Made by a program: the position numbers and the translations under genes
Part shown: positions 1 through 6,893 of the stretch, piece after piece
Layout: the number at the start of each line of letters is the position of its first letter
Numbering within the stretch: position 1 is the first letter of the stretch
Notes under the pieces: model-generated
Told to the model about the DNA's origin: nothing
Databases searched by the model: none
The model's input: the letters and a program-made list of their open reading frames with translations, nothing else
Assembly (NCBI GenBank): GCA_044226525.1
Contig: JBGAGV010000033.1
Location: 26,204-90,203, forward strand
Length of the DNA stretch: 64,000 nucleotides
Source: VFJQ01 sp044226525
GTDB taxonomy: Bacteria; Verrucomicrobiota; Verrucomicrobiia; Chthoniobacterales; Chthoniobacteraceae
Direction of reading: 5' to 3'

Positions 1-2
1 AC

Positions 3-959
3 ACCCGCGCGCATGGAGGCACTGGGCTGGGGCTTTCGATCTGCCGCGAAATCGTGATGCGCATGGGGGGCGACATTCAGCTCGAAAGCACGCCGGGGCG
101 CGGATCGACGTTTCGCTTCACGCTGGCTTTCGAACCGGCCGCGCCACCTGCGGAAGTGTCTTTGTCGAACCTTAACGCGAACGGAAGCGTCGCCGGTCTC
201 CGCGTGCTCATCGCCGAGGATAGCGACACCAACGCGATCGTCGCGCGAGATCGCGTGGAGAAGCTCGGCTGCACCGCCGCGGTGGTTCGCAACGGCGCGG
301 AAGCAGTAGCGGCATGCGAACGGCAGGAGTTCGACGTGGTGCTGATGGATTGCCACATGCCCGTGATGGACGGCTACGAAGCGACGGCACAGTTACGCGC
401 CCTCGAATCGGCCGGTTCGCGGCGTGTCTGGATCGTGGCGCTCACCGCCAACGCGATGCCTGGAGAGGACGAACAATGCCGCCGCGCCGGCATGGATGCC
501 TTCCTCAGCAAGCCGTTCCGCGCTCCACAACTGCACGCCGCCCTGGCGGCCGCAGCCCGCGCCTTACCCGCCATCGCGTCCCCCGCTCCGAAGGTCGCCC
601 CACCGGCGCTCGATGCCGATACGCTTGCAGCGATCCGCGAAGGCGACACACCGGATGCAGCCGGGTTCCGCATCATCGTCGCCAGCTTCACCAACGAGTC
701 CACCACGTGCCTGCAAACCATCGAAGCCGCCCGCGCGAACGGCGATGTCGAAGCCTTGCGGCTCGTCGCACATAAACTCGGTGGCAGCGGCGGCACGATT
801 GGCGCGCTACATTTACATCGGCTCTGCGGCGAAGTGCAGGTGCACTGCCGCAACGGTCGCCTGGCCGAAGCCTCCGCGCTGGTGCCGGCGCTCGCCGAAG
901 AAACCGCCCGCGTGCGCGCTGCTCTGGACGAAGCAGCCCAAAAGCCAGTAGAACCCTGA
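3..959 (+). CDS. Hybrid sensor histidine kinase, C-terminal part (HATPase end, REC, Hpt), 5' truncated by window
   Basis: The reading frame is open from base 3, so this is the 3' part of a longer gene. The fragment opens with the ATP-lid G2 box GGTGLGLSI of a histidine-kinase catalytic domain. A receiver domain follows at about residues 65-180, with acidic residues in LIAEDSD, the phospho-acceptor Asp in VVLMDCHMP and the Lys in LSKPF. The C-terminal stretch carries a histidine phosphotransfer domain whose His lies in LVAHKLGGS. This is the architecture of an ArcB/BarA-type phosphorelay kinase. Input domains lie outside the window, so the signal is unknown. The response regulator 24 bp downstream is a plausible partner, although the Hpt domain may pass phosphate elsewhere. 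Confidence 0.9.
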   Translation, partial: TRAHGGTGLGLSICREIVMRMGGDIQLESTPGRGSTFRFTLAFEPAAPPAEVSLSNLNANGSVAGLRVLIAEDSDTNAIVARDRVEKLGCTAAVVRNGAEAVAACERQEFDVVLMDCHMPVMDGYEATAQLRALESAGSRRVWIVALTANAMPGEDEQCRRAGMDAFLSKPFRAPQLHAALAAAARALPAIASPAPKVAPPALDADTLAAIREGDTPDAAGFRIIVASFTNESTTCLQTIEAARANGDVEALRLVAHKLGGSGGTIGALHLHRLCGEVQVHCRNGRLAEASALVPALAEETARVRAALDEAAQKPVEP

Positions 960-983
960 CCGCCGCCCGTTTTCCCAACCTGC

Positions 984-1703
984 ATGTCGAATTCGCAGCC
1001 CTACATCCTCATTCTCGAAGACTCCGAAGTGCTCACCAATGTTTTGCTACAGTGGTTCGCGCGGAAATTTCCCGAGCGGCTCGTCACCCGCGCCGCCTCG
1101 GTCGCTCAGGCGCATGAAATCGCCGCCTCGGTGCAGATCGATTTCGTCCTCGCGGACTTTCACCTGCCAGACGGAAACGGCGTCGATTTCGTATGTGAAC
1201 ACTGCGCGCGTAATCCGCACGTCCAGTTTGTCATCATGACCGGTGTGTCCGATCCCGACCGCGTGCGCGGGGAGATTGCCGGACTCGGCCCGGTTGGCTT
1301 CCTCGAGAAACCGCTGAACATGGCGGTGCTCGAACGCGTGCTCCGTCAGCACCTCGGCCCGCCACCGGCCGGCTTTCACGCTGAACTGCGCGCCACGCAA
1401 CCGGCCGAAATCATCCAACTCAAGTGCATGGCGTCCGCCACGACGGTGCTCGAATTCCTTAACTCCAACGGCGCCATCGGCCGTGCGCATCTGCTCAACG
1501 GGAACATCATCCACGCGGAAACTCCGACTGCCACCGGGCTCGGCGCACTCGCGCAGATGATCTCCTGGAGCCGGGGTGCTGCGCGCGAACTGGTTGGCGC
1601 CGAAGCCCCGCCGAAGCCGACTATTACCGTGCCGTGGAGCATGGCCCTCATCGAGGCTTCACGCCTGGCTGACGAAGCAAAGGCGAAGGCAGAGGCGAAC
1701 TAG
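984..1703 (+). CDS. Response regulator with C-terminal DUF4388-like domain
   Basis: The protein has 239 residues. The N-terminal receiver domain (about 1-125) has LILEDSE at its start, the phospho-acceptor Asp in FVLADFHLPDGNG, a Thr in VIMTGVS and the Lys in FLEKPLN. The remainder (about 130-215) has no DNA-binding helix-turn-helix. It resembles the DUF4388/PATAN-type domain, with LRATQPAEIIQLKCM near its start and RAHLLNGNIIHAET later. Such regulators usually act through protein contacts, for example in surface motility or signalling, rather than as transcription factors. The gene starts 24 bp after the hybrid kinase gene on the same strand, so the two are likely cotranscribed. The output is not known; the DUF4388 call comes from sequence resemblance only. 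Confidence 0.82.
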   Translation: MSNSQPYILILEDSEVLTNVLLQWFARKFPERLVTRAASVAQAHEIAASVQIDFVLADFHLPDGNGVDFVCEHCARNPHVQFVIMTGVSDPDRVRGEIAGLGPVGFLEKPLNMAVLERVLRQHLGPPPAGFHAELRATQPAEIIQLKCMASATTVLEFLNSNGAIGRAHLLNGNIIHAETPTATGLGALAQMISWSRGAARELVGAEAPPKPTITVPWSMALIEASRLADEAKAKAEAN

Positions 1704-1732
1704 ATCGCCGGGCTCTCGCGTCGATTCCCCCC

Positions 1733-2119
1733 ATGCTGCGACGAGATTCGAACGACCCGAGGGAAACCTGCCCATTTTGCCACCGCTGGATTTCGACCGA
1801 ACATCGGCGCTGCCTCTGCGGCGCGTGGATCCGGCCGCCTTTCGGCCCAGCTTGTCTCGCCTTCGGCTTTGCGGTCCTTCTTCTCACCGCCAGTCCTCGA
1901 CTGACCCTGCTTCTGCCGCGGCTTTTTCCGTCTGCACCTGCGCCTGTTTTCATCGCCGGCCTGTTCGGAGTCATCGTCGCCAGCACCCGCCTCAGCCTGC
2001 TGCACGATCATTACGCGCGACGCCGAAGCATCGCTACAGCGCTTCACCTTTTCTTCACCTTCGCTGCTTTCACCGCAGTTATTGCCTTCCTCACCTCACT
2101 GCTCGACACGTTTCTCTGA
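1733..2119 (+). CDS. Small zinc-ribbon membrane protein, unknown function
   Basis: The product has 128 residues. Near the N terminus are two cysteine pairs, CPFCHRW and, 13 residues later, CLCG, which suggest a zinc-ribbon knuckle. Two or three hydrophobic segments follow (about residues 38-60, 68-85 and 98-125), so it is probably an inner-membrane protein with a cytoplasmic zinc site. It follows the response regulator by 29 bp and may belong to the same transcript. Its 3' end overlaps the 3' end of the convergent nuclease-family gene by 24 bp. I do not recognise a family. The Cys pattern and hydrophobicity profile argue for a real gene, but base composition alone could give a similar frame. 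Confidence 0.6.
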   Translation: MLRRDSNDPRETCPFCHRWISTEHRRCLCGAWIRPPFGPACLAFGFAVLLLTASPRLTLLLPRLFPSAPAPVFIAGLFGVIVASTRLSLLHDHYARRRSIATALHLFFTFAAFTAVIAFLTSLLDTFL

Positions 2120-3043
2120 CGCGGGCGCAAACCGCAGTTCAGCGATCAGCGGACGATGATCGGAGCGGAAAGTGATCTCGTGGTGGCAGCGCACGGGCAG
2201 TAGCTGCTGGTCGCACCACATCTGATCGAGTGAGAGGACCGGGAATGGCATCGGCCAAGTTTCGCCCAGCCCATCGCCCGCCTTTTCAAACGTGTTCACG
2301 AAGTTTTTCCGCAGGCCAGCCAGATGCACGGAATCGCGCGGCGTATTGAAATCGCCGAGCACGACGAGGGGGCGGTCGCGCAGGGAATCGGCGAGTTCCG
2401 CGAGCTTTGTGAGCGCCACCCGCCGCGGCAGGGTCGGCACACCGCTGATATCCACCTGCAACACACGGACTTCGCGCCCGCCGATGACGGCGTCGAAATA
2501 CGAATAGTAGGACGACGGTGCCAGCAGCCCCGATTTCCGCGCCGTCACCTCGCCTCGCACGAGACACAACATGTTTCCTTCCGTAAACTCGACCTTGTAA
2601 TCGCGGAACGCCTCGCGCCAGCGCTCACGGCCTTTGTCGTTCTGCTGGAGTGGTTCCGCGACGGTGATGAGATCGGCATCATACCCGCGCAGCCGCTCCG
2701 CAATGGCGGGGAATCTGCGCACCGGCCGGGCGACATTCCACTGCACGACGCGCAGGTCGGACGGCTCGTGCGACGGCGCGCGATCGCTCCAGCTTCGCAT
2801 CAGCCATAACCCCGCGAAGATATGCGTGAGTGCGATCGCTCCGAAGAACATCCACGGCTGGCGGCGGAATTGCCAGACGAGCGGCAAGGTCAGCGCCATG
2901 AGCACCGGCCATGGCGTCACGTAGTAAAGCGGCGCGAGCACATCGACCGAATCACGCAGCGTAAGACGCAACAGAATGCCGTTCAGCCAGAGCAGCAGGT
3001 AGAATGGAAAAAGCTGGGGCCATACCCAGCGGAGAGCCTTCAC
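2096..3043 (-). CDS. Endonuclease/exonuclease/phosphatase (EEP) family membrane protein
   Basis: The product has 315 residues. The first ~100 residues contain about three hydrophobic helices (PQLFPFYLLLWLNGILL, PWPVLMALTLPLVW, FFGAIALTHIFAGLWLM). The rest is an EEP fold: VVQWNVARP (Asn), TVAEPL (metal-binding Glu), VVLGDFNTPRDS (the GDFN motif) and the terminal SDHRPL Asp-His pair. The catalytic domain should lie outside the membrane, as in related predicted membrane EEP proteins; the substrate could be a nucleic acid, inositol phosphate or lipid. I chose the GTG at 3043 because it overlaps the TGA of the upstream gene (GTGA). The longer open frame up to 3214 lies inside that gene and has no family features. 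Confidence 0.85.
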   Translation of the reverse strand: MKALRWVWPQLFPFYLLLWLNGILLRLTLRDSVDVLAPLYYVTPWPVLMALTLPLVWQFRRQPWMFFGAIALTHIFAGLWLMRSWSDRAPSHEPSDLRVVQWNVARPVRRFPAIAERLRGYDADLITVAEPLQQNDKGRERWREAFRDYKVEFTEGNMLCLVRGEVTARKSGLLAPSSYYSYFDAVIGGREVRVLQVDISGVPTLPRRVALTKLAELADSLRDRPLVVLGDFNTPRDSVHLAGLRKNFVNTFEKAGDGLGETWPMPFPVLSLDQMWCDQQLLPVRCHHEITFRSDHRPLIAELRFAPASEKRVEQ

Positions 3044-4056
3044 CGTAGGAGCGGCGTGAAGAAGCTCTCTAGCGCCTCCGCGCCCTTCGCGAAGCTCAGC
3101 GTGTAGCGCGCTTTCTCGATAGCCTGCACCACAAAGTCCGTGCAATCGTGCGGATGCTCGAAGAGCCGCGCAGCCATATCGAAGAGCTGCTCGTGCGTCC
3201 GGCCAAAGCCGCACAGGTCAGGGAACACCAGTCGCTCTGTCGTGCCGTGTCCACCGAGACAAGGAATGCGCGAGAGAAGCGCATCCCCCGCGACCTGGCC
3301 CGGCACGGTGCTGGCATCAAGCTGAAAGACGAATCGATGCTTCGCGACCGCGCGCAGGTATTTCGGATACGGCAAGCGTTCCTCCACCACCCGCAGCATG
3401 CCTTCGCCAAATTCGAGCTGCCGCAGCATCTTCCGTCCCCCCCAGCCTTCGAGATTGAAGACCGTGACCGACTCCCCAAGCCCCTCCGCGAGGCGACGGA
3501 TGAGTTGCAAAGCGGCAAAGTGATTCCGCGTCGGCGTGCGAAATTCCCGTGTGCCAATAAAGACTCCGCGTTTCTCTTCCTCGGGCCGGGTAAAATCCCA
3601 CCGCGGGTCCTCGACCGGATAGGGCGTCGGGATGAACTCCACTCGCTGTGCCCCCGTCCACAAAAACAGCGGGAGCAAATCCGGCGTGGTCGCAATGGCA
3701 CCATCGCTCATCTCGCAAATCTGCCGGAAGAGCTCGATATTCCGCCCCCGCGCCAGTTGCTCCGCGACCTGATGCCCGCCCGCCTCCTTCCAGGCGACGA
3801 CGACGCACTTCTTTTCCCGCCGCAGCCGGGTGATCGCTTTGGCCGCGCGCGAAAGGTCGTGCGTCAGCAGCAATATCACCGCCCGCACATCACGCGGGAT
3901 CGCATCGTAATCGCTCGCAAACACGCCCCCCGTGCAGGCCGCAAACGCATGGTAGTTCACTGGCGCATGGACCTTTTCATCCGGCGCACCGGCGAAATCG
4001 GGGAACGACTGGTCGGGATCGCGCCCGCCGGGATTGAGAACAGCGACTTTGAGCAT
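3040..4056 (-). CDS. Glycosyltransferase-like protein, exostosin/GT1-GT4 type
   Basis: The product has 338 residues and starts with LKVAVLNPGG, a Rossmann-like first strand. The second half contains the segments seen in GT-B enzymes and exostosin-like proteins: RGVFIGTREFRTPTR, LPYPKYLRAVAKHRFVFQLD, STVPGQVAGDALLSRIPCLGG and LVFPDLCGF. These resemble the acceptor/donor linker and nucleotide-sugar site of glycosyltransferases, so transfer of a sugar to a surface polymer or lipid is likely. There is no membrane segment. The gene ends in a 4-bp overlap with the EEP membrane protein, so the two are translationally coupled and may act on the same envelope component. Donor and acceptor cannot be read from the sequence. 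Confidence 0.65.
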   Translation of the reverse strand: MLKVAVLNPGGRDPDQSFPDFAGAPDEKVHAPVNYHAFAACTGGVFASDYDAIPRDVRAVILLLTHDLSRAAKAITRLRREKKCVVVAWKEAGGHQVAEQLARGRNIELFRQICEMSDGAIATTPDLLPLFLWTGAQRVEFIPTPYPVEDPRWDFTRPEEEKRGVFIGTREFRTPTRNHFAALQLIRRLAEGLGESVTVFNLEGWGGRKMLRQLEFGEGMLRVVEERLPYPKYLRAVAKHRFVFQLDASTVPGQVAGDALLSRIPCLGGHGTTERLVFPDLCGFGRTHEQLFDMAARLFEHPHDCTDFVVQAIEKARYTLSFAKGAEALESFFTPLLR

Positions 4057-4092
4057 TTGGAGGCCGGGATGAGACGCGAAGACTGCCCAAGG

Positions 4093-4455
4093 TCAAAGGC
4101 CTAACTCGTCAACCTGCCGCCGCTCCCGTTTCGTCGGGCGACCGGCGCCTTTCGGCCGGAAGCCAGGTGGGAGCAGGTTCACTTCGCGTCGGCGGGCATA
4201 TTCCTCGGGCGGGGTGAGGTCTTCGGCGAATTGCGCGACGAGCTTGGCGCCAACGCGGGAGGGCGGATCGGCGAGGACTCGGACAGTGCGAGTGATTTGG
4301 TTTACCAAAGCGACGATCACCTCACCCGGGCGAACTTCGTGAGCAGGTTTGGTCGATTCACCGCCGATCTTCACGTGGCCACCCTTGATGGCGTCGGTCG
4401 CCAGCGTGCGGGTCTTATAAATGCGGACAGCCCAGAGCCATTGATCGAGGCGCAT
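4093..4455 (-). CDS. hslR: RNA-binding S4 domain protein, Hsp15 (HslR) family
   Basis: The protein has 120 residues. MRLDQWLWAVRIYKTRTLA is the first helix pair of an S4 domain, and GGHVKIGGESTKPAHEVRPGE is the RNA-binding turn and strand. The C terminus is basic (RPKGAGRPTKRERR). Length and motif order match the Hsp15 family, which binds 50S subunits still carrying peptidyl-tRNA and helps to recycle stalled ribosomes. I chose the ATG at 4455 because homologous sequence starts there; the frame extends to an ATG at 4515, but the extra 20 residues are hydrophobic and overlap the putative operator. The gene diverges from the DeoR gene. Nothing links it functionally to the microcompartment, so shared promoter space may be coincidental. 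Confidence 0.85.
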   Translation of the reverse strand: MRLDQWLWAVRIYKTRTLATDAIKGGHVKIGGESTKPAHEVRPGEVIVALVNQITRTVRVLADPPSRVGAKLVAQFAEDLTPPEEYARRREVNLLPPGFRPKGAGRPTKRERRQVDELGL

Positions 4456-4501
4456 GAATGAAGAATCGTTTCCGATTGCGTAAAAAACGAGCGAAATCGT
4501 T

Positions 4502-4519
4502 ATGATTGACTTCATTCAT
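4502..4519. promoter_or_regulatory. Putative DeoR operator O1 upstream of deoR
   Basis: ATGATTGACTTCATTCAT is an imperfect palindrome of the form ATGAwTGA-NN-TCAwTCAT. It lies 19 bp before the GTG start of the DeoR gene and matches a second site (5443-5460, read on the other strand) at 15 of 18 positions. The two copies sit in the only two promoter-bearing gaps around the regulator, as expected for an autoregulated BMC regulator. Binding is inferred, not shown. Confidence 0.6.
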
Positions 4520-4538
4520 AACCGAGTAGGATGGAAGC

Positions 4539-5396
4539 GTGAAAGTGCCGTTGCACGTCATCCAAGCCCGCCGCGAGAAGCTGGCGGCGCTTATTGAGCA
4601 GCATCGTTTCCTCCCGGTGAAGGAACTATGCCGCCGTCTGGGCGTCTCGGAAGCGACGATGCGGCGGGATTTGGCGGCACTGGAGGAGGAGAAGCGGATC
4701 ACCCGGACCTTTGGCGGGGCGTTGAAGGAGTTTAATGATCGATTCCCGTCATTTCGAGAGCGGCAGGGGCAGGCCGCCCGGTCCAAAGCGAAGGTCGCGA
4801 AGCTCGCGCTGAAGTTCCTCGAACCCGGCAAGACTTACTTCTTCGATTCAGGCACGACAGTGCTGGCCATTGCGGAGGCTTTCCGGGAAGCACCCGTTAC
4901 CCCCATCACCATCGTTACCTCGAATCTCCCGGTTGGTGAAGTCCTCGCAGCCATTCCTGGGGTCGATGTCTATTTGCTTGGAGGGCAACTGCTGCACCTC
5001 CAGTCCACGCTTTTGGGCGAAACAGCGCAAAAAAGCCTCGAATTCTGGCATTTCGATTGGGCTCTGCTCTCTACGGAGGGCATGACCTCTGCCGGGCTTT
5101 GGAATTCCCAACTGGCCATCGTCGAGCAGCAGCGCGCGGTCCTTCGCCGCAGCGCACGGCATGTGTTCTGCCTCGATAGCTCCAAACTCAATCGACAGGC
5201 GCCTCATTTCCTCATCGGCTGGAACGATGTGGATACCCTGCTCACCGACGTGCCGTTGGAAAAACTTCATGCTGCGGGCATTACACTGGGTTCTCCTAAC
5301 TACGTCGGGCCAAGCGCGCCGCATCTTGACGCGTCCCCCCTTCCTTCCGAGCCATCGTCTCCTGAAAGCCCGGACATGCCGGTTCACATTTTATGA
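4539..5396 (+). CDS. DeoR/GlpR-family transcriptional regulator of the BMC operon
   Basis: The protein has 285 residues. The N-terminal DeoR winged helix has LPVKELCRRLGVSEATMRRDLAALEEEKRI-type sequence at about residues 24-54, followed by TRTFGGA. The C-terminal DeoRC sensor domain has FFDSGTTVLAIAEA and TIVTSNL, the sugar-phosphate-binding loops of this family, then LLGGQ. Members are usually repressors released by a phosphorylated sugar, here plausibly fuculose- or rhamnulose-phosphate. The start is a GTG preceded by AGGATGGAAG; the ATG at 4531 is out of frame. The C-terminal ~35 residues are Pro/Ser-rich and probably disordered. It precedes pduL by 85 bp, a gap holding a promoter and an operator-like site. 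The role as BMC regulator is inferred from position and from known PVM-type loci. Confidence 0.92.
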   Translation: MKVPLHVIQARREKLAALIEQHRFLPVKELCRRLGVSEATMRRDLAALEEEKRITRTFGGALKEFNDRFPSFRERQGQAARSKAKVAKLALKFLEPGKTYFFDSGTTVLAIAEAFREAPVTPITIVTSNLPVGEVLAAIPGVDVYLLGGQLLHLQSTLLGETAQKSLEFWHFDWALLSTEGMTSAGLWNSQLAIVEQQRAVLRRSARHVFCLDSSKLNRQAPHFLIGWNDVDTLLTDVPLEKLHAAGITLGSPNYVGPSAPHLDASPLPSEPSSPESPDMPVHIL

Positions 5397-5419
5397 TCGA
5401 AAATAATCAAAAAATTGTT

Positions 5420-5447
5420 TTGACGGATCGCAGAGAAGTTATATGAA
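5420..5447 (+). promoter_or_regulatory. Putative sigma-70-like promoter of the BMC operon
   Basis: TTGACG (5420-5425) and TATGAA (5442-5447) are separated by 16 bp in the AT-rich gap between deoR and pduL. The -10 element lies inside the putative operator O2, so a bound repressor would block polymerase. An alternative is TTGTTT (5415-5420) with TTATAT (5439-5444). This is motif reading only. Confidence 0.45.
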
Positions 5448-5460
5448 CGAGTTCAATCAT
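5443..5460. promoter_or_regulatory. Putative DeoR operator O2 upstream of pduL
   Basis: ATGAACGAGTTCAATCAT reads on the opposite strand as ATGATTGAACTCGTTCAT, which matches site O1 (4502-4519) at 15 of 18 positions, including both outer half-sites. It overlaps the likely -10 element and lies 21 bp before the pduL ATG. The position fits repression of the whole microcompartment operon by the adjacent DeoR protein. Confidence 0.6.
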
Positions 5461-5481
5461 TTAGATTTTCCCCGACCGTAA

Positions 5482-6156
5482 ATGAGCGCTCCTCTTCATC
5501 CCAGCCGCACCGCCGTTGAGGCTCTCGTGCGTTCGGCGGTATTCAAACAACTCGGCCAGCAAGCGCCAGTGGAGGCCGCGCCTAGCCTGCTCGTCAACAG
5601 CTCGGCCCGGCACATGCACATCTCGCCGGAGAACCTGGAAGTGCTCTTCGGCCCTGGCGCGAAACTTACGGTGCACAAATGGCTTTACCAAAAGGACCAG
5701 TTTGCCTCTGAGCAGACCGTTACCCTCATCGGGCCGCGCCGCCGTGTCATTCCGAGCCTCCGCATCCTCGGCCCGTGCCGCAACCTGACCCAGATCGAGC
5801 TCGCCCTTACCGACGCGGTGCAGCTTGGCATGGAGATCCCAGTCCGCATGTCCGGCGACATCGAAGGCACGCCCGGCGGCTACGTGATGGGCCCGAAAGG
5901 CATGCTGGAAATGAAAAACGGCATCATCCGCGCCGCTCGCCACGTCCACATGTCGCCCAGCGACGCGAAATTCTACGGTGTGAAGCATCTCGATCGCATC
6001 ACGCTCAAGGTCGTCTCGAAGGACTGCAACACGCGCTTCGACGACCTGATCGTCCGCGTCGATCCCAGCTTCAAGCTGGAGGTCCACATGGACACCGACG
6101 AGGCCAACGCCTGCGACCTCGAACGCGCGACCAAGGTCGAACTGATTAAATCTTAA
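5482..6156 (+). CDS. pduL: PduL-type phosphate propanoyl/acyl transferase
   Basis: The protein has 224 residues and interconverts acyl-CoA plus phosphate with acyl-phosphate plus CoA, recycling CoA inside a microcompartment. It has two PTAC half-domains with the conserved His motifs: RHMHIS (H44, H46) in the first and ARHVHMSPSD (H154, H156) in the second; these histidines bind zinc in known PduL structures. The first ~25 residues (RTAVEALVRSAVFKQLG) form a predicted amphipathic helix followed by a Pro/Ala-containing linker, the usual N-terminal encapsulation peptide. It is the first gene of the BMC operon and is followed by two shell genes. Its neighbours, an aldehyde dehydrogenase and acetate kinase, supply its substrate and use its product. 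Confidence 0.95.
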   Translation: MSAPLHPSRTAVEALVRSAVFKQLGQQAPVEAAPSLLVNSSARHMHISPENLEVLFGPGAKLTVHKWLYQKDQFASEQTVTLIGPRRRVIPSLRILGPCRNLTQIELALTDAVQLGMEIPVRMSGDIEGTPGGYVMGPKGMLEMKNGIIRAARHVHMSPSDAKFYGVKHLDRITLKVVSKDCNTRFDDLIVRVDPSFKLEVHMDTDEANACDLERATKVELIKS

Positions 6157-6180
6157 CCCTCAACCCAAACTAACAACCTA

Positions 6181-6450
6181 ATGAGCGAAGCAATCGGACT
6201 AATCGAAACTCGCGGTTACGTGGGCCTGGTGGAAGCCAGTGACGCCATGGTGAAAGCCGCGAACGTGCAACTGGTCAAATCCATCCCGATCGGCGGGGCG
6301 TTGATCACCACGGTCGTCAAAGGCGACGTCGGCAGCGTGAAAGCGGCCGTCGAAGCCGGCAAGGAAGCCGCCAAGCGCGTGGGCAATCTCGTGGCCTCCC
6401 ACGTCATCGCCCGCCCCTCGCCCGACCTGCTGAAATTCTTCACCAGCTAG
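6181..6450 (+). CDS. BMC-H shell hexamer protein (paralogue 1)
   Basis: The protein has 89 residues, the usual length of a single-domain BMC-H (PduA/EutM type). It opens with EAIGLIETRGYVGLVEASDAMVKAANV and has the second-strand segment VVKGDVGSVKAAVEAGKEAAK. The pore-loop region is KSIPIGGAL, and the C terminus has SHVIARPSPDL. Hexamers tile the facets of the compartment shell, and their central pores pass small metabolites. The 24-nt gap to pduL contains no G on the coding strand and no Shine-Dalgarno sequence. It is one of three BMC-H genes in this operon; they differ most in the pore loop and C terminus, so they may build pores of different selectivity. Confidence 0.97.
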   Translation: MSEAIGLIETRGYVGLVEASDAMVKAANVQLVKSIPIGGALITTVVKGDVGSVKAAVEAGKEAAKRVGNLVASHVIARPSPDLLKFFTS

Positions 6451-6496
6451 TCGCATCCCCACTCTTCATTCTTAACTCCTAACTCTTAATTTCATT

Positions 6497-6805
6497 ATGC
6501 CCGGACAAGCTCTCGGAATGATCGAAACCAAAGGCCTCGTCGCTCAGTTTGAAGCGACCGACGCCATGCTCAAAGCCGCCAACGTCGAACCCATCGGCTG
6601 GGAAAAAGTCGGCTCGGGCTTCGTCAGCACCTTCGTGCGCGGCGATGTCGCCGCCGTGAAAGCCGCGGTGGAAGCCGGCGCTACTGCCGCTGCCGCAGTC
6701 GGTGAAGTCGTGGCCGTCCATGTGATCCCGCGCCCGCACGACGATCTGGCCACTCTCGGCAAGTTCCTCGGCGGCAAGCCTGCTGCACCCGCTCCCGCGA
6801 AGTAA
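6497..6805 (+). CDS. BMC-H shell hexamer protein (paralogue 2, Ala/Pro tail)
   Basis: The protein has 102 residues. The single BMC domain starts with QALGMIETKGLVAQFEATDAMLKAANV, continues through FVRGDVAAVKAAVEAGATAAA, and ends with VHVIPRPHDDL. The pore-loop stretch GWEKVGSGF differs from the other two BMC-H proteins. A short tail, GKFLGGKPAAPAPAK, extends past the domain and is probably flexible, possibly facing one side of the shell. The gene lies 46 bp after paralogue 1, behind a leader that is free of G from 6454 to the start and has no Shine-Dalgarno sequence. A perfect hairpin follows 23 bp after its stop, which may stabilise the upstream shell transcript relative to ackA. Confidence 0.97.
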   Translation: MPGQALGMIETKGLVAQFEATDAMLKAANVEPIGWEKVGSGFVSTFVRGDVAAVKAAVEAGATAAAAVGEVVAVHVIPRPHDDLATLGKFLGGKPAAPAPAK

Positions 6806-6828
6806 CCTTCATTCCTCCCGTCACTCCC

Positions 6829-6851
6829 ATCCTTCCCTCGCAGGGAAGGAT
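6829..6851 (+). other. Perfect intraoperonic hairpin between shell genes and ackA
   Basis: ATCCTTCCCT (6829-6838), a CGC loop and AGGGAAGGAT (6842-6851) form a perfect 10-bp stem in the 88-bp gap between the second BMC-H gene and ackA. No U tract follows, so it is unlikely to be an intrinsic terminator. It could be a 3' stabiliser or processing site that sets the ratio of shell to enzyme transcripts. Confidence 0.5.
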
Positions 6852-6893
6852 AAGAGGATGGGAGAAGGGCTCCGCCACGCTCGTTACTACTTC

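Noticed and set aside
4456..4515. Twenty-residue N-terminal extension of the S4 protein
   Set aside because: The S4 fold starts at the ATG at 4455; the extension covers part of the operator and promoter gap and is hydrophobic without family support.
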